From: an uncultured Anaerolineae bacterium
GTDB taxonomy: Bacteria; Chloroflexota; Anaerolineae; Promineifilales; Promineifilaceae
DNA: 64,000 bases
Direction of reading: 5' to 3'
Assembly (NCBI GenBank): GCA_905479495.1
Contig: CAJQMR010000022.1
Span: forward strand, 62,001-126,000
Position numbers and translations under genes: made by a program. The notes beneath the pieces are model-generated. The model ran no database searches. It saw nothing but the letters and a program-made list of their open reading frames with translations, and was not told where the DNA came from. Of the stretch, positions 7,683 through 16,740 are shown piece by piece; the first letter of the stretch is position 1; every line of letters begins with the position of its first letter.

Positions 7683-9356
7683 CTAATGTTCTGCCTCAAT
7701 AGGGAAAACCAGCTTCACCGTTGTTCCCCTACCAGGAGCAGATTCAATATCAAAGGTTCCATCTAAATCTTCCGCCCTGGCCCGCATATTAGATAAACCA
7801 TGCCCAATAGAGTAATTCTTAGAGGCCATATCAAAACCACGACCATCATCTGAAATACGCAAGATCAATCGGTTATCATGTGCCTCAATATTAATTAAAA
7901 CTTGTTCGGCCTTAGCATGGCGCGCGATATTGGCCAGGGCCTCTTGTGTAGACAAAAAGAGTGAGCGTGCCACCGATGCTGATAGCAGCGCCAGAGCGTC
8001 CTTCTCTGCTGAAAGAGAGACAGCCACCATCGTATTTGCCTGAAATTCCCGCACCAATCGGCCTAAGCCCTGCTCTAAATTACCCTGAAAGCGATGCGGC
8101 CGTAAATCCAGAATAAAGTTACGAATATCACGAATCGTCGCGTTTAAACCCTCAATCGCATAAGTTAACAACTCGTCGGCATCTTTGGGATTGTCTGGCA
8201 GAGAAAGTTTGGTGGATTCCAATGTTAGCCCGACGGCAAAAATAGATTGAATAATGCCATCATGTAGATCCATACCAATGCGCGTACGCTCTTCCACAAT
8301 GGCCAAACGGCCGACTTGTTCATACAAACGGGCATTTTGAATGGCAACGGCCGCATGTGCCGCCAATATTTCCACCAAATCCTGATCCATCTGGGTAAAT
8401 TCATCCGCTCCCAGCTTGTTGGTCAAATATAAATTGCCTAACACCTCACGGCCGGCAATAACCGGCACCCCCAGCAGCGGGTCCATTGGTGGGTGACCTT
8501 CAGGAAAGCCTACAGAACGCGGGTCGTCTGTAATACGCGGTATCCGGATTGTTTTTTTCTCTTTGATAATGGCACCCAATAAGCCAAGCCCCTTCGGCAA
8601 GTGTGGCATGCCAGCCACCACTTCAGGTTCCATGCCGCTATCAATAAATGTTTCTAAAAAGCCTTGACTGTTGGGAACACCTAAAGCCGCGTATTGCGCA
8701 TCGGCCAAATCGCGGGCAGCGTCAACAATTTGTTGCAACACTTTGTCCAGCGTCAATTCACTAGAAATTGCCATTGTGGCCTTGTCTAAAGCCGCAAGCT
8801 GGCGATTTTGCTGCTGGAGTTGGTGGCGCTGCTGACTGCTAGATTCAATCAGCTGCGCATTTTGAATGGCAACGGCCGCATGGGCGGCAAACAGCTGAAG
8901 CAGTTGCTCGTCAATGGCGGTGAAGGTCTGGCCATTTGTTTTGTTGGCCAAGTAGATACGGCCGTATACCTGCCCCTGCTGTTCAATAGGCATCCCCAAA
9001 AAACTACTCATTTCTGGATGATTTACGGGAAAACCGGTAAATTGCGGATGACGGCTAAGCTCTGACAAACGTATGGTCTTTTGTTCATCAGACAAAGCAC
9101 CCAACAAGCCAATGCCTTGAGGTGGATGCGCAATAGAATCGGCCGTTTCTTGGTCAACGCCCGAAAAAATAAAGTTCTCAGATAGATTTTCTAATTCAAA
9201 CGTGGCTAAAATAGCAAAATCCGCATTGAGCAGCTCGCGTGCCGTGTCGGCAATACGTTGTAAGGTCTCTGGCAAACTGCCCACCTGAGAAATTTTCAGA
9301 GTTGCCTGGCAAATAGCCTCCACGACGGAGTCTACTTCCCGCCCATTATTCTTCAT
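7683..9356 (-). CDS. GAF-GAF sensor histidine kinase, NarL type
   Basis: The 557-residue cytoplasmic kinase has two GAF domains (about 15-170 and 190-345) that share near-identical stretches (HAAVAIQNA in both), so they arose by duplication. These are followed by a HisKA_3 dimerisation/phosphoacceptor region with RIGMDLHDGIIQS (about 360) and a HATPase_c domain with N-box NIARHAK and G-boxes ISDDGRGFD and GHGLSNMRARAE. It has no membrane helix, so it senses a soluble or diffusible signal. The partner is surely the NarL regulator encoded just upstream, 88-344 bp away depending on its start. Confidence 0.93.
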   Translation of the reverse strand: MKNNGREVDSVVEAICQATLKISQVGSLPETLQRIADTARELLNADFAILATFELENLSENFIFSGVDQETADSIAHPPQGIGLLGALSDEQKTIRLSELSRHPQFTGFPVNHPEMSSFLGMPIEQQGQVYGRIYLANKTNGQTFTAIDEQLLQLFAAHAAVAIQNAQLIESSSQQRHQLQQQNRQLAALDKATMAISSELTLDKVLQQIVDAARDLADAQYAALGVPNSQGFLETFIDSGMEPEVVAGMPHLPKGLGLLGAIIKEKKTIRIPRITDDPRSVGFPEGHPPMDPLLGVPVIAGREVLGNLYLTNKLGADEFTQMDQDLVEILAAHAAVAIQNARLYEQVGRLAIVEERTRIGMDLHDGIIQSIFAVGLTLESTKLSLPDNPKDADELLTYAIEGLNATIRDIRNFILDLRPHRFQGNLEQGLGRLVREFQANTMVAVSLSAEKDALALLSASVARSLFLSTQEALANIARHAKAEQVLINIEAHDNRLILRISDDGRGFDMASKNYSIGHGLSNMRARAEDLDGTFDIESAPGRGTTVKLVFPIEAEH

Positions 9357-9444
9357 GCAGTTACTTCACCCCGGAATCCAAAACTATTAACACAGACAAG
9401 ATTATCCGTTGCCAATCTCGCAATCAATTTTCCACGTAGTTGAT

Positions 9445-10101
9445 TTACTGCAGATAATCTTTTAGGTGGTGTTGAATCGCATAGGCAGCCGCTTCGGCCC
9501 GATTCGAAACTTCCAGTTTAGACAATATTCCACTAACATAATTACGTACGGTGCCTTCACTCAGATAAAGCGCCTCAGCAATTTCACGATTGGTGCGCCC
9601 CTCAGCAATTAGCGACAAGACCTGCATTTCTTGAGAAGTTAGATCGCTAAAGGCCGCAGACTCTTCCTGCTGAATAGAGCGGCGCATTTCGTTAAATATG
9701 CGTTGCGTGAGCGACGGGTCCAACGTTGCCTCACCCCGTGCGGCGGATTCAATGGCGCGGACAACATCATTGCTCCCCACTTGTTTAAGCACATAACCAG
9801 ATGCCCCAGCACGAATTGCAGCAAAAAGCATCTCATCCTCAGCATAAGACGTGAGCATAATAACTTTTGTTGTCGGCAATTCTGTCATAATCTGCTCGCA
9901 TGCTTCGATACCGCTGCCGCCAGCCAACCGAATATCCATAAGCACAATATCTGGCTTATGGGCCAATGCTTTCGTTACAGCTTCTTGCTGGGCGGCCGCT
10001 TCGGCCACCACTTCGAAGCCCGGATTGCGTTCAATCAAACTTTTTAAGCCTAATCGAACCACTTCGTGATCATCTACAAGGAGGATGCGTAATCGTGACA
10101 T
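9445..10101 (-). CDS. NarL/FixJ family response regulator
   Basis: The receiver has acidic pair VDDHE, phospho-acceptor Asp in IVLMDIRLAG and Lys in YVLKQ. A LuxR-type HTH follows (LTSQEMQVLSLIAEGRTNREIAEA, quoted here in part; then the recognition helix around SEGTVRNYVSGIL). The receiver normally begins with a strand like LRILLVDD, so I start at ATG 10101 (218 aa). An in-frame start at 10146 would add 15 unconserved residues. It is transcribed ahead of the GAF kinase as a two-component pair and is divergent from the octaheme cytochrome gene. Confidence 0.92.
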   Translation of the reverse strand: MSRLRILLVDDHEVVRLGLKSLIERNPGFEVVAEAAAQQEAVTKALAHKPDIVLMDIRLAGGSGIEACEQIMTELPTTKVIMLTSYAEDEMLFAAIRAGASGYVLKQVGSNDVVRAIESAARGEATLDPSLTQRIFNEMRRSIQQEESAAFSDLTSQEMQVLSLIAEGRTNREIAEALYLSEGTVRNYVSGILSKLEVSNRAEAAAYAIQHHLKDYLQ

Positions 10102-10266
10102 AAGCATAAGTATAGCTTTTTCTATCTGGTTCAACAAAATGCTCATAATCTGCTTTAAATTTTTTTGGCTAATATAACGACACTTTGTTAAACTGAAGTA
10201 GCTTTTCCCTACAATTCAACAACCAAGCCCTCAAAAATTAGACTGATTGTAGTAAACGGCCGTTCA

Positions 10267-10280
10267 TTGCACTATTGCAA
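10267..10280. promoter_or_regulatory. Crp/Fnr-type site TTGCA-CTAT-TGCAA
   Basis: This perfect 5-4-5 palindrome has the geometry of FNR boxes (TTGAT-N4-ATCAA) but CA/TG inner bases. It lies 93 bp before the start codon of the octaheme cytochrome gene and in the divergent gap shared with the NarL regulator. A site with the same arms and spacing is at 44616-44629, 88 bp before the heme-copper cluster, which encodes a Crp/Fnr protein. Confidence 0.6.
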
Positions 10281-10372
10281 AGAAAGACCACCTTGCCACA
10301 ATTAAACTGCTTCCTACGGAAGAATTTTATCTCCCTATTACTTCCATAACATCCAATTTAGGAGGATAGTGA

Positions 10373-11695
10373 ATGAGTCAAGAAACTTCACAGAATACCA
10401 GTAGCTCCTTTCGGCTGCTAATCCTGGGCATCATAGCCGTGCTCATTGTAGCCGGGCTGACCCTGGTGATTATGGCTGTGAGTCAAGCCGGAACAGAAGC
10501 CAGCGGCGACGAACCAATAAACGTCCTGGCAGACAGCGACGATGAATGTGTTGAATGCCACACGCGCAATACACCAGGCATTGTCGAACAATATGGGCAC
10601 AGCAGCATGGCGGCCGCAGAAGTAACTTGCCGCGATTGTCATGAGGTCGATGCCGATTATCCTGGCGCTATTGAACATGAAGACACGTATGTCTTAAATG
10701 AGCCAACCACGGCCATGTGCGAAACTTGCCATGAAAATGAGGTAGCCCAGTTCAACCAGAGCCGCCATGCGCTGCCCTCTTTTGTAGCCTACGCCGGTCA
10801 GGATGTTCTTTCACCTGAGCTGCTGGCCATGTACCAGGCTGTTCCCGAAGGCGGCTACAGTGATGAGAAAGTGCGAGCCAGAAACGCAATTCATGCCATC
10901 GAAGGGCCAGCGATCACAAAATTTGCCTGCGAAAGCTGCCATGATGTGGGCAAACCAGCCGAGGATGGCTCCGTGGGTCAGTGCCAGGAATGTCACCAAC
11001 GTCACGAATTCAGCCTGGAGCAGGCACGCAGGCCAGAAACGTGTAACGCCTGCCACATTGGGCCAGATCATCCACAGTGGGAAATTTATCAGGAATCGCC
11101 ACATGGCATTGCTTATGCTACCGATGGTCATACCTGGGATTGGGAAGCAGAACCAGGCACGCTCGATTCCACGAATTTCCCGGCACCCACCTGTGCCACC
11201 TGCCACATGAGTGGGTTTGGCCCAACGGCCACCACCCATGACGTTGGGGATCGCCTAACCTGGAATTTGGCCGCGCCAATTAGTGATCGGCGACCAGCCT
11301 GGCAAGATAACATGACACGTATGCAGGGCGTTTGCTCAGAATGCCACAACACCAACTTTATCGAAACTCTCTACAGTGATGCCGACAAGGCTGTGGAGCA
11401 AGTGAATGCCTGGGTAGCGGAAAGTGATGAAATCATTCAGCCGCTGGTAGATAATGGCTTGTTAACCGCCCAGCCATTTGATGAACCCATTGATTTTGTC
11501 TACTTCAACTTATGGCATCATTGGGGGCGTACGGCCAAGTTTGGCACCTGGATGCAGGGGGCCGACTATGTGCAATGGCATGGGGCCTATGAAATGCTGC
11601 ATGAAAGGGCTGAGCTGATTGAAATAGTAAACGACAAGCTGGAAGAAGCTGGTCTGGAACCCATTGATCCCGGTCCGCCAGGACCCATCGAATAA
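10373..11695 (+). CDS. Octaheme cytochrome c, hydroxylamine oxidoreductase (HAO)-like family
   Basis: Eight CxxCH motifs are present: CVECH, CRDCH, CETCH, CESCH, CQECH, CNACH, CATCH and CSECH. An N-terminal membrane anchor (about residues 14-36) places the hemes outside the membrane. The C-terminal half has the HAO-family pattern around CATCHMSGFG, then THDVGDRLTW, VCSECH, and the helical WHHWGR / DYVQWHGAYE segment. HAO relatives oxidise hydroxylamine or hydrazine, or work in the reductive direction on nitrite or NO; which applies depends on the catalytic Tyr cross-link, which I cannot judge by eye. Start ATG 10373 follows GGAGG at a spacing of 7. A membrane protein gene follows. Confidence 0.87.
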   Translation: MSQETSQNTSSSFRLLILGIIAVLIVAGLTLVIMAVSQAGTEASGDEPINVLADSDDECVECHTRNTPGIVEQYGHSSMAAAEVTCRDCHEVDADYPGAIEHEDTYVLNEPTTAMCETCHENEVAQFNQSRHALPSFVAYAGQDVLSPELLAMYQAVPEGGYSDEKVRARNAIHAIEGPAITKFACESCHDVGKPAEDGSVGQCQECHQRHEFSLEQARRPETCNACHIGPDHPQWEIYQESPHGIAYATDGHTWDWEAEPGTLDSTNFPAPTCATCHMSGFGPTATTHDVGDRLTWNLAAPISDRRPAWQDNMTRMQGVCSECHNTNFIETLYSDADKAVEQVNAWVAESDEIIQPLVDNGLLTAQPFDEPIDFVYFNLWHHWGRTAKFGTWMQGADYVQWHGAYEMLHERAELIEIVNDKLEEAGLEPIDPGPPGPIE

Positions 11696-11704
11696 ACCTG
11701 TGAG

Positions 11705-11740
11705 CAAGCCTGACTGAGGTTGAGTCAGGCTTGTATCTTT
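11705..11740 (+). terminator. Terminator-like hairpin after the octaheme gene
   Basis: CAAGCCTGACT (11705-11715) and AGTCAGGCTTG (11723-11733) form an 11-bp stem followed by TATCTTTT. It lies between the cytochrome gene and the membrane gene that starts at 11753, so it probably reduces rather than prevents read-through. Confidence 0.65.
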
Positions 11741-11752
11741 TGGCTAACTGAT

Positions 11753-12658
11753 ATGAACTACTTAGCAACTGTTTTTCCAAAAGCTGGTCAGCGGCGACTG
11801 CCTATCTCCCGTGACCAGGCGATGCTGCTGATGGCAGCGTTTAATGAAATCATGCTGGGGCTAGACACCTTGTTGGCCCATGTGCTGAATAACACCATTC
11901 GCCCCCGTGAGTGGATTCCAATTATCTTTGGCCCGGCTGCGGGGATCATGTTATTGGTGGCTGGGCTGATCGCGTTGCGCAACAGAAAAACGGCAACATG
12001 GTTAGCAACGGCCGTTTTCCTCACCAGTATCATCGTGGGGGTATTAGGCGCTTACTTCCACCTCATTCGAGGCACCCTGCCCACAGCCCCGCTGGGATCG
12101 CGGATAACGCTGAACCTGCTTGTTTGGGCACCGCCGTTTCTGGCTCCGTTTGCCTTTGCCGGCATTGGTGTATTGGGTATCAGCGCTGCCTGGGAGGAAG
12201 TCCCCACAGGCAGCGGCCTGCTCAAGCTGCCGTTTGGCCGCACGGTGCAGATGCCCTACAGTAAAACCCGTGCTTACTTCTTCCTGGTAAGTTTGGGAAC
12301 ACTGGTGGCTCTGGTAAGCAGCGCTTTAGATCATTCACGGCATCCCTGGGAAAATCCTTATCTTTGGTTGCCTTTGGTGGTGGGGGTATTTGCCACGGCC
12401 GTTTCCGCCGGCATGGGCGCACTCAATCGCGAACTAACCACCGAAGATGTCACGATTTACGTTACCGCTATGGTCTTGCTGATTGTGGTAGGCATGGTTG
12501 GCGCTTACTTTCATATCCAGGCTGATCTCACCAGCCAAAGCACCATCGTCCCAGAACGCTTTTTGCGCGGGGCACCATTCATGTCTCCTCTGCTATATAG
12601 CAACATGGGCATTGTGGGACTGCTGGCTTTATTGTCACCGCAAGAAAACGGCCGTTAG
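11753..12658 (+). CDS. Eight-helix membrane protein with internal duplication and conserved His
   Basis: I do not recognise a named family. Eight membrane segments are visible and the two halves resemble each other: GVLGAYFHLIRG in the first and GMVGAYFHIQADL in the second; IPIIFGPAAG and LWLPLVVGVF; WAPPFLAPFAFAGIG and APFMSPLLYSNMGIVG. Each half keeps a His in the AYFH helix and another earlier (LLAHVLN, SALDHSRHP), so two b-type hemes or a quinone site are conceivable. Position behind the octaheme cytochrome suggests it is the membrane partner that exchanges electrons with the quinone pool. I use ATG 11753; the longer frame from 11720 would begin inside the preceding hairpin. Confidence 0.75.
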   Translation: MNYLATVFPKAGQRRLPISRDQAMLLMAAFNEIMLGLDTLLAHVLNNTIRPREWIPIIFGPAAGIMLLVAGLIALRNRKTATWLATAVFLTSIIVGVLGAYFHLIRGTLPTAPLGSRITLNLLVWAPPFLAPFAFAGIGVLGISAAWEEVPTGSGLLKLPFGRTVQMPYSKTRAYFFLVSLGTLVALVSSALDHSRHPWENPYLWLPLVVGVFATAVSAGMGALNRELTTEDVTIYVTAMVLLIVVGMVGAYFHIQADLTSQSTIVPERFLRGAPFMSPLLYSNMGIVGLLALLSPQENGR

Positions 12659-12678
12659 CAAACCCATCACGCTGTTTC

Positions 12679-12716
12679 AGGCCAGCAGGCTGCACGCTTG
12701 CTGGCCTTTTTCTTTT
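12679..12716 (+). terminator. Rho-independent terminator
   Basis: The stem AGGCCAGCAGG / CTTGCTGGCCT (12679-12689 and 12697-12707, one G-T pair) is followed by TTTTTCTTTT. It ends the cytochrome/membrane-protein unit before the kinase gene. Confidence 0.85.
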
Positions 12717-12808
12717 GCCGCCAGAACAGATCCCACGCCATTTGAAACCAGCCTCACAATAGACTAAAATCCCTCCATTATCCACGCAGTTAAGTTTCAG
12801 GATCAACG

Positions 12809-13633
12809 ATGACACCAGAACGAATTGGCAGGTACAAAATTTTAGAAGAAATTGGTCGAGGCGGCATGGCGGCCGTTTTTTTGGCCGAAGACCCGCTCAT
12901 CCGGCGCAAAGTAGCCGTCAAAGTTTTGGCCATGCAAGCGCTGGACATTGACCCCAATTTTTATGAACGGTTCCAGCAAGAGGCAGAGACGATTGCCGCT
13001 CTGGAACATTCGGCCGTTATTCCCATTTATGATTTTGGTCATCAGGGGGATTTATCCTACATTGTCATGCGCTACATGCCTGGCGGCACGCTAGAGGAAC
13101 GCTTACAAAATGGCGCACTGACCCTGGACGACGTGGGGTTTGTGATGGAACGGGTTGGTTCAGCATTGGCCGAGGCCCATGAGAAGGGCATCTTGCACCG
13201 GGACATTAAACCGGCCAACATTTTGTTTAACGGCCGTAACGAACCCTTTCTCTCCGATTTTGGCACGGCAAAAAATTTACAGGCCGCCAAAGGCATCACC
13301 GGTACCGGTGTGATGATTGGCACCGTGGAATATATGAGTCCGGAACAAATTCAGGGGACGAAGGAGCTGGACGGCCGTACCGACATCTACGCCCTGGGCA
13401 TCGTCCTCTACTTCATGCTCACGGGCGAGCTGCCCTTCAAGGGTGATTCCATCGTCAGCATTGTGATGGCCCATCTCAACAATCCCATTCCCAGCGTGCG
13501 GGCCGCCATCCCCACCCTGCAGTCACCCTGGGACGAAGTCTTGCACAAAGCCCTCGCCAAAAATCCAGACGAACGCTACCAAACGGTAGATGAACTGGTG
13601 CAGGCGGTGAAGGAACTTGTCAAAAGAAGTTAA
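12809..13633 (+). CDS. Eukaryotic-type Ser/Thr protein kinase (kinase domain only)
   Basis: The 274 residues are one complete Hanks-type kinase domain. Visible elements are the glycine loop IGRGGMAAVF, the Lys of VAVKVL, catalytic loop HRDIKPANILF, the metal-binding DFGTA, and MSPEQIQG in place of APE. There is no membrane helix and no PASTA or other sensor domain, unlike PknB, so the protein is cytosolic and its input is unknown. The gene stands between the redox unit and the molybdo-enzyme gene; the following AATTAC-type repeat separates it from the latter. Confidence 0.92.
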   Translation: MTPERIGRYKILEEIGRGGMAAVFLAEDPLIRRKVAVKVLAMQALDIDPNFYERFQQEAETIAALEHSAVIPIYDFGHQGDLSYIVMRYMPGGTLEERLQNGALTLDDVGFVMERVGSALAEAHEKGILHRDIKPANILFNGRNEPFLSDFGTAKNLQAAKGITGTGVMIGTVEYMSPEQIQGTKELDGRTDIYALGIVLYFMLTGELPFKGDSIVSIVMAHLNNPIPSVRAAIPTLQSPWDEVLHKALAKNPDERYQTVDELVQAVKELVKRS

Positions 13634-13640
13634 AAAAGCA

Positions 13641-13707
13641 ATTAGGTAATTGCGTAATTGGGAGCCGAACATCAGCAAATTACCTAATTACTCAATTACC
13701 CAATTAC
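13641..13707. repeat. Inverted pair of 8-bp tandem arrays (AATTACNN)
   Basis: A short array ATTAGG-TAATTGCG-TAATTGGG (about 13641-13662) is followed, after about 15 bp, by AATTACCT-AATTACTC-AATTACCC-AATTAC (13678-13707). This is the same 8-bp unit in reverse orientation. A second element with the same design is at 36369-36415, with a fragment near 41820. It lies just before the molybdo-enzyme gene and may shape its leader. Confidence 0.75.
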
Positions 13708-13730
13708 ATCTCCTCTTAAAGGAAAAAACT

Positions 13731-16688
13731 ATGACCCTCCCACTAAACATTAACGGCAAAGAGTACGACATTTCAGCCAATCCCACGGACACGCTGCTTT
13801 CTGCCTTGCGCGGCGCAGGCTTTTTTAGCGTGCGCTTTGGCAGCCATGATGGACGAACGGGGGCAGCGGCCGTTTTACTGGATGGTCAGCTCGTCAACAG
13901 CGACGTGCTGCTGGCCGGGCAAGCCGTTGGCCACCGTATCGAAACCGTGGAAGGCCTCAACGTTGCCGTCGGCGAGATGCACCCCATCCAGAAAGCGTTT
14001 GTGGAAACCGGCGCGATCCAGTCTGGCTACAGCACCCCAGCCATGATTCTGGCCGCTAAAGCGCTGCTGGATAAAAATCTAAATCCCACCGAAGCCGAAG
14101 TGCGTGATGCTTTTTCCGGCGTTCTGTGCCGCGAAACGGGCTATGTGAAGCCCGTGCAGGCCGTGCTGCGCGCCGCCGCCTACCTGCGCGGCGAAGACGT
14201 GCCGCCCTACGACGGTCCGCCCATTATCGACGCCACCTTTTACGCCGGTTATCCACCGACCGCCGAAGATGATGGCCCTGAATTGGCCGGAGATTCAATC
14301 TCCAATCTCCAATCTCCCATCTCCACCCAAACCAAACCGCAAACCGACATCATTCTCACGTCTGGCATCCCGGAAACGGCCGTTGTCGGCAAACCAGAAA
14401 CCAAAGTAGATGCCATCAAGCTCACCAAAGGCAACCCCGCCTTCGTAGACGACATCGACATGCGCGGCATGCTGTACGCCAAGCTGCTCACCAGCCCGCA
14501 CGCCCACGCCCGCATTCTAGACATCGACGCCAGCGAGGCGGAAGCGCTGCCCGGCGTGCATTCCGTCATCCATTACAAAAACGTCAAACGCGTTAAGTAC
14601 GCTTCCGGCGGGCAAAGCTACCCCAATCCGCCGCCGCACGATCAGGTCAGCTTCGACAACAAGGTGCGCTACGTGGGCGACCGCGTCGCCGCCGTGGCTG
14701 CCGAAAGTGAAGCCATCGCCGAAGCAGCGCTTAAGCTGATCAAGGTGGAGTATGAACTGCTGCCCGCCGTTTTCGATGAAACCGAAGCGATCAAACCGGG
14801 CGCACCCATCATCCACGATGAGGATGACACCGAAGAAATCCACGACGCCAGCCGAAACATCGTGCACCACATCCAGGCGGAAGTGGGCGACGTGGAGCAA
14901 GGATTTACCGAAGCGGATCACGTGTTTGAGCACAGCTACTACGTCCATCAGGTGCAGCAAACGCCCATCGAGCCGCACATCGCCATCAGCTGGTGGGACA
15001 GCGACGAACGGCTGGTGATTCGCACCAGCACCCAGGTGCCGTTCCACGTGCGCCGCATGGTGGCGCCGCTGCTGGATTTGCCCGTGCGGCGCATCCGGGT
15101 CATCAAGCCACGCATCGGCGGCGGCTTTGGCGTGAAGCAGGAAATGCTCATTGAGGACATCGTGGGCCACCTCACCATTGCCACCGGCCGCCCGGTGCGG
15201 ATGGAACTAACGCGCAGCGAGGAGTTCCGCAGCAGCCGCACCCGCCATCCGCAAAGCATCACCTGGAAAGCAGGCGTCATGGCCGACGGCACGCTGCACT
15301 CCATGCAGATGAAAATCGTGGCCAACACCGGGGCGTACGGCACCCACGGCCTGACGGTGCAAACCGTCACCGGCCTGCGCGGCCTGAGCAGCTACAATTG
15401 CACCAATCGGGAGTTCGACTGCATCGTCGCCTACACCAATTTGCCCGTGCCCGGCGCGTATCGTGGCTACGGCGGGCCGCAGGCGCTCTTCTCGCTGGAA
15501 TGCCTCATGGATGAGATTGCCGCCGCACTTAAGCTCGATCCCATCGCGTTCCGCCGCAAAAATTGGGTGCAGGCGGGCGATCCCATGCCCATCGCCCCGC
15601 TGCTGGGCGAAGGCGAAAAAGAGACCGTCATTACCGTGCCGCTGATTGAATCGTGCGGCCTGAATGAATGTTTTGAACAAGGCATGAAGGCCATTGGCTG
15701 GGAGCGCAAGTTTGAAGATGGCTGGCACGAAGTTCCTGGCAAACCCCACCTGCGGCGCGGCCTGGGCGCGGCGATGTGCATGCACGGCACGGCCATCCCC
15801 GGCCTAGACATGGGCGGCGCGTCGGTCAAAATTAACGACGACGGCTCGTTTAACGTGCTCGTTGGCGCGACGGATTTGGGCACGGGGTCAGACACGGTGC
15901 TGAGCCAGATTGCCGCCGAGGTGCTGGGCGTGCCCTTAGAAGACATCATCATCTACTCCAGCGACACGGACATGACGCCGTTCGACACGGGCGCTTATGC
16001 CAGCAGCACGACGTATATATCGGGAACGGCCGTTAAACGTGCCGCTGAGCAAGTTGCCGACCAAATCAAGGAACGGGCCGCCCTCATGCTGGAACTGGAT
16101 CACTGGCACGACATCCGGTTAGAAAACCGGCATGCGATTGCGCCCGATGGACGCAGCGTCAGCATGGAAGCGATCGGCCTGCACAGCCTGCACCAGGACC
16201 AGCAGCGGCAAATTATGGCTACCGCCAGCTTCGTCAGCATGGATTCGCCACCGCCGTTTGCCGGGCAGTTTGCCGAGGTGGAAGTAGACACCGAAACGGG
16301 CCAGGTCACCGTCACCAAGCTGGTGATGGCCGTGGACGCGGGCGTGCCAATTAACCCCATCACCGCCAGCGGGCAGGTGGAGGGCGGCATGGTGCAGGCG
16401 CTGGGCTACGGCCACTGCGAAGAGATGGCCTACGACGCGACGGGCAACCTGGTCAACGATCAGTTTGGCCCCTACCACATCTACCGCGCCGACGAGATGC
16501 CCTGGATGCAGGCGATCCTGGTGCAAACCAACGAGCCCACCGGTCCCTTTGGAGCCAAAGCCATCGCCGAAATTCCCAAAGACGGCGTCGCCCCGGCCAT
16601 TGCCAACGCCGTGTTTGACGCCACCGGCACCCGCCTCCGCCGCATTCCCTTCACGCCGCAGCGAGTCTATGAAGCGGTACAAACCTGA
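13731..16688 (+). CDS. Xanthine dehydrogenase/aldehyde oxidase-family molybdopterin enzyme with degenerate [2Fe-2S] domain
   Basis: This single 985-residue chain has the layout of the Desulfovibrio aldehyde oxidoreductase MOP: ferredoxin domain, helical [2Fe-2S] domain, then the large molybdopterin domains, without FAD. The N-terminal 165 residues keep the fold (LLDG, MHPIQKAF, GAIQSGYSTPAM), but the cluster ligands are gone: Ser38, Thr43, Ala46, Asp58, Ser98, Ser101 and Glu135 stand where Cys is expected, and only Cys133 remains. The Mo part looks intact (PRIGGGFGVKQE, PGAYRGYGGPQ, GATDLGTGSDT, and a Glu in GAKAIAEIP). Start ATG 13731 follows AAAGGA; the longer frame runs back into the repeat. 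How electrons leave the Mo centre is unclear. Confidence 0.9.
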   Translation: MTLPLNINGKEYDISANPTDTLLSALRGAGFFSVRFGSHDGRTGAAAVLLDGQLVNSDVLLAGQAVGHRIETVEGLNVAVGEMHPIQKAFVETGAIQSGYSTPAMILAAKALLDKNLNPTEAEVRDAFSGVLCRETGYVKPVQAVLRAAAYLRGEDVPPYDGPPIIDATFYAGYPPTAEDDGPELAGDSISNLQSPISTQTKPQTDIILTSGIPETAVVGKPETKVDAIKLTKGNPAFVDDIDMRGMLYAKLLTSPHAHARILDIDASEAEALPGVHSVIHYKNVKRVKYASGGQSYPNPPPHDQVSFDNKVRYVGDRVAAVAAESEAIAEAALKLIKVEYELLPAVFDETEAIKPGAPIIHDEDDTEEIHDASRNIVHHIQAEVGDVEQGFTEADHVFEHSYYVHQVQQTPIEPHIAISWWDSDERLVIRTSTQVPFHVRRMVAPLLDLPVRRIRVIKPRIGGGFGVKQEMLIEDIVGHLTIATGRPVRMELTRSEEFRSSRTRHPQSITWKAGVMADGTLHSMQMKIVANTGAYGTHGLTVQTVTGLRGLSSYNCTNREFDCIVAYTNLPVPGAYRGYGGPQALFSLECLMDEIAAALKLDPIAFRRKNWVQAGDPMPIAPLLGEGEKETVITVPLIESCGLNECFEQGMKAIGWERKFEDGWHEVPGKPHLRRGLGAAMCMHGTAIPGLDMGGASVKINDDGSFNVLVGATDLGTGSDTVLSQIAAEVLGVPLEDIIIYSSDTDMTPFDTGAYASSTTYISGTAVKRAAEQVADQIKERAALMLELDHWHDIRLENRHAIAPDGRSVSMEAIGLHSLHQDQQRQIMATASFVSMDSPPPFAGQFAEVEVDTETGQVTVTKLVMAVDAGVPINPITASGQVEGGMVQALGYGHCEEMAYDATGNLVNDQFGPYHIYRADEMPWMQAILVQTNEPTGPFGAKAIAEIPKDGVAPAIANAVFDATGTRLRRIPFTPQRVYEAVQT

Positions 16689-16709
16689 ATTTGTCAAGTG
16701 CTTTTTCAC

Positions 16710-16738
16710 GTGCAACGCACCTTTGAAGTGCGTTGCAC
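16710..16738. repeat. Inverted repeat GTGCAACGCAC / GTGCGTTGCAC
   Basis: The 11-bp arms at 16710-16720 and 16728-16738 form a tight hairpin between two convergent genes. The core is a variant of the GTGCGACGCAC repeat at 2319-2383. It may serve as a weak terminator, but the tail is not T-rich. Confidence 0.65.
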
Positions 16739-16740
16739 TT

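Noticed and set aside
13650..13730. N-terminal extension of the molybdo-enzyme
   Set aside because: The added residues are read from the AATTAC repeat; the ribosome site and family alignment favour ATG 13731.
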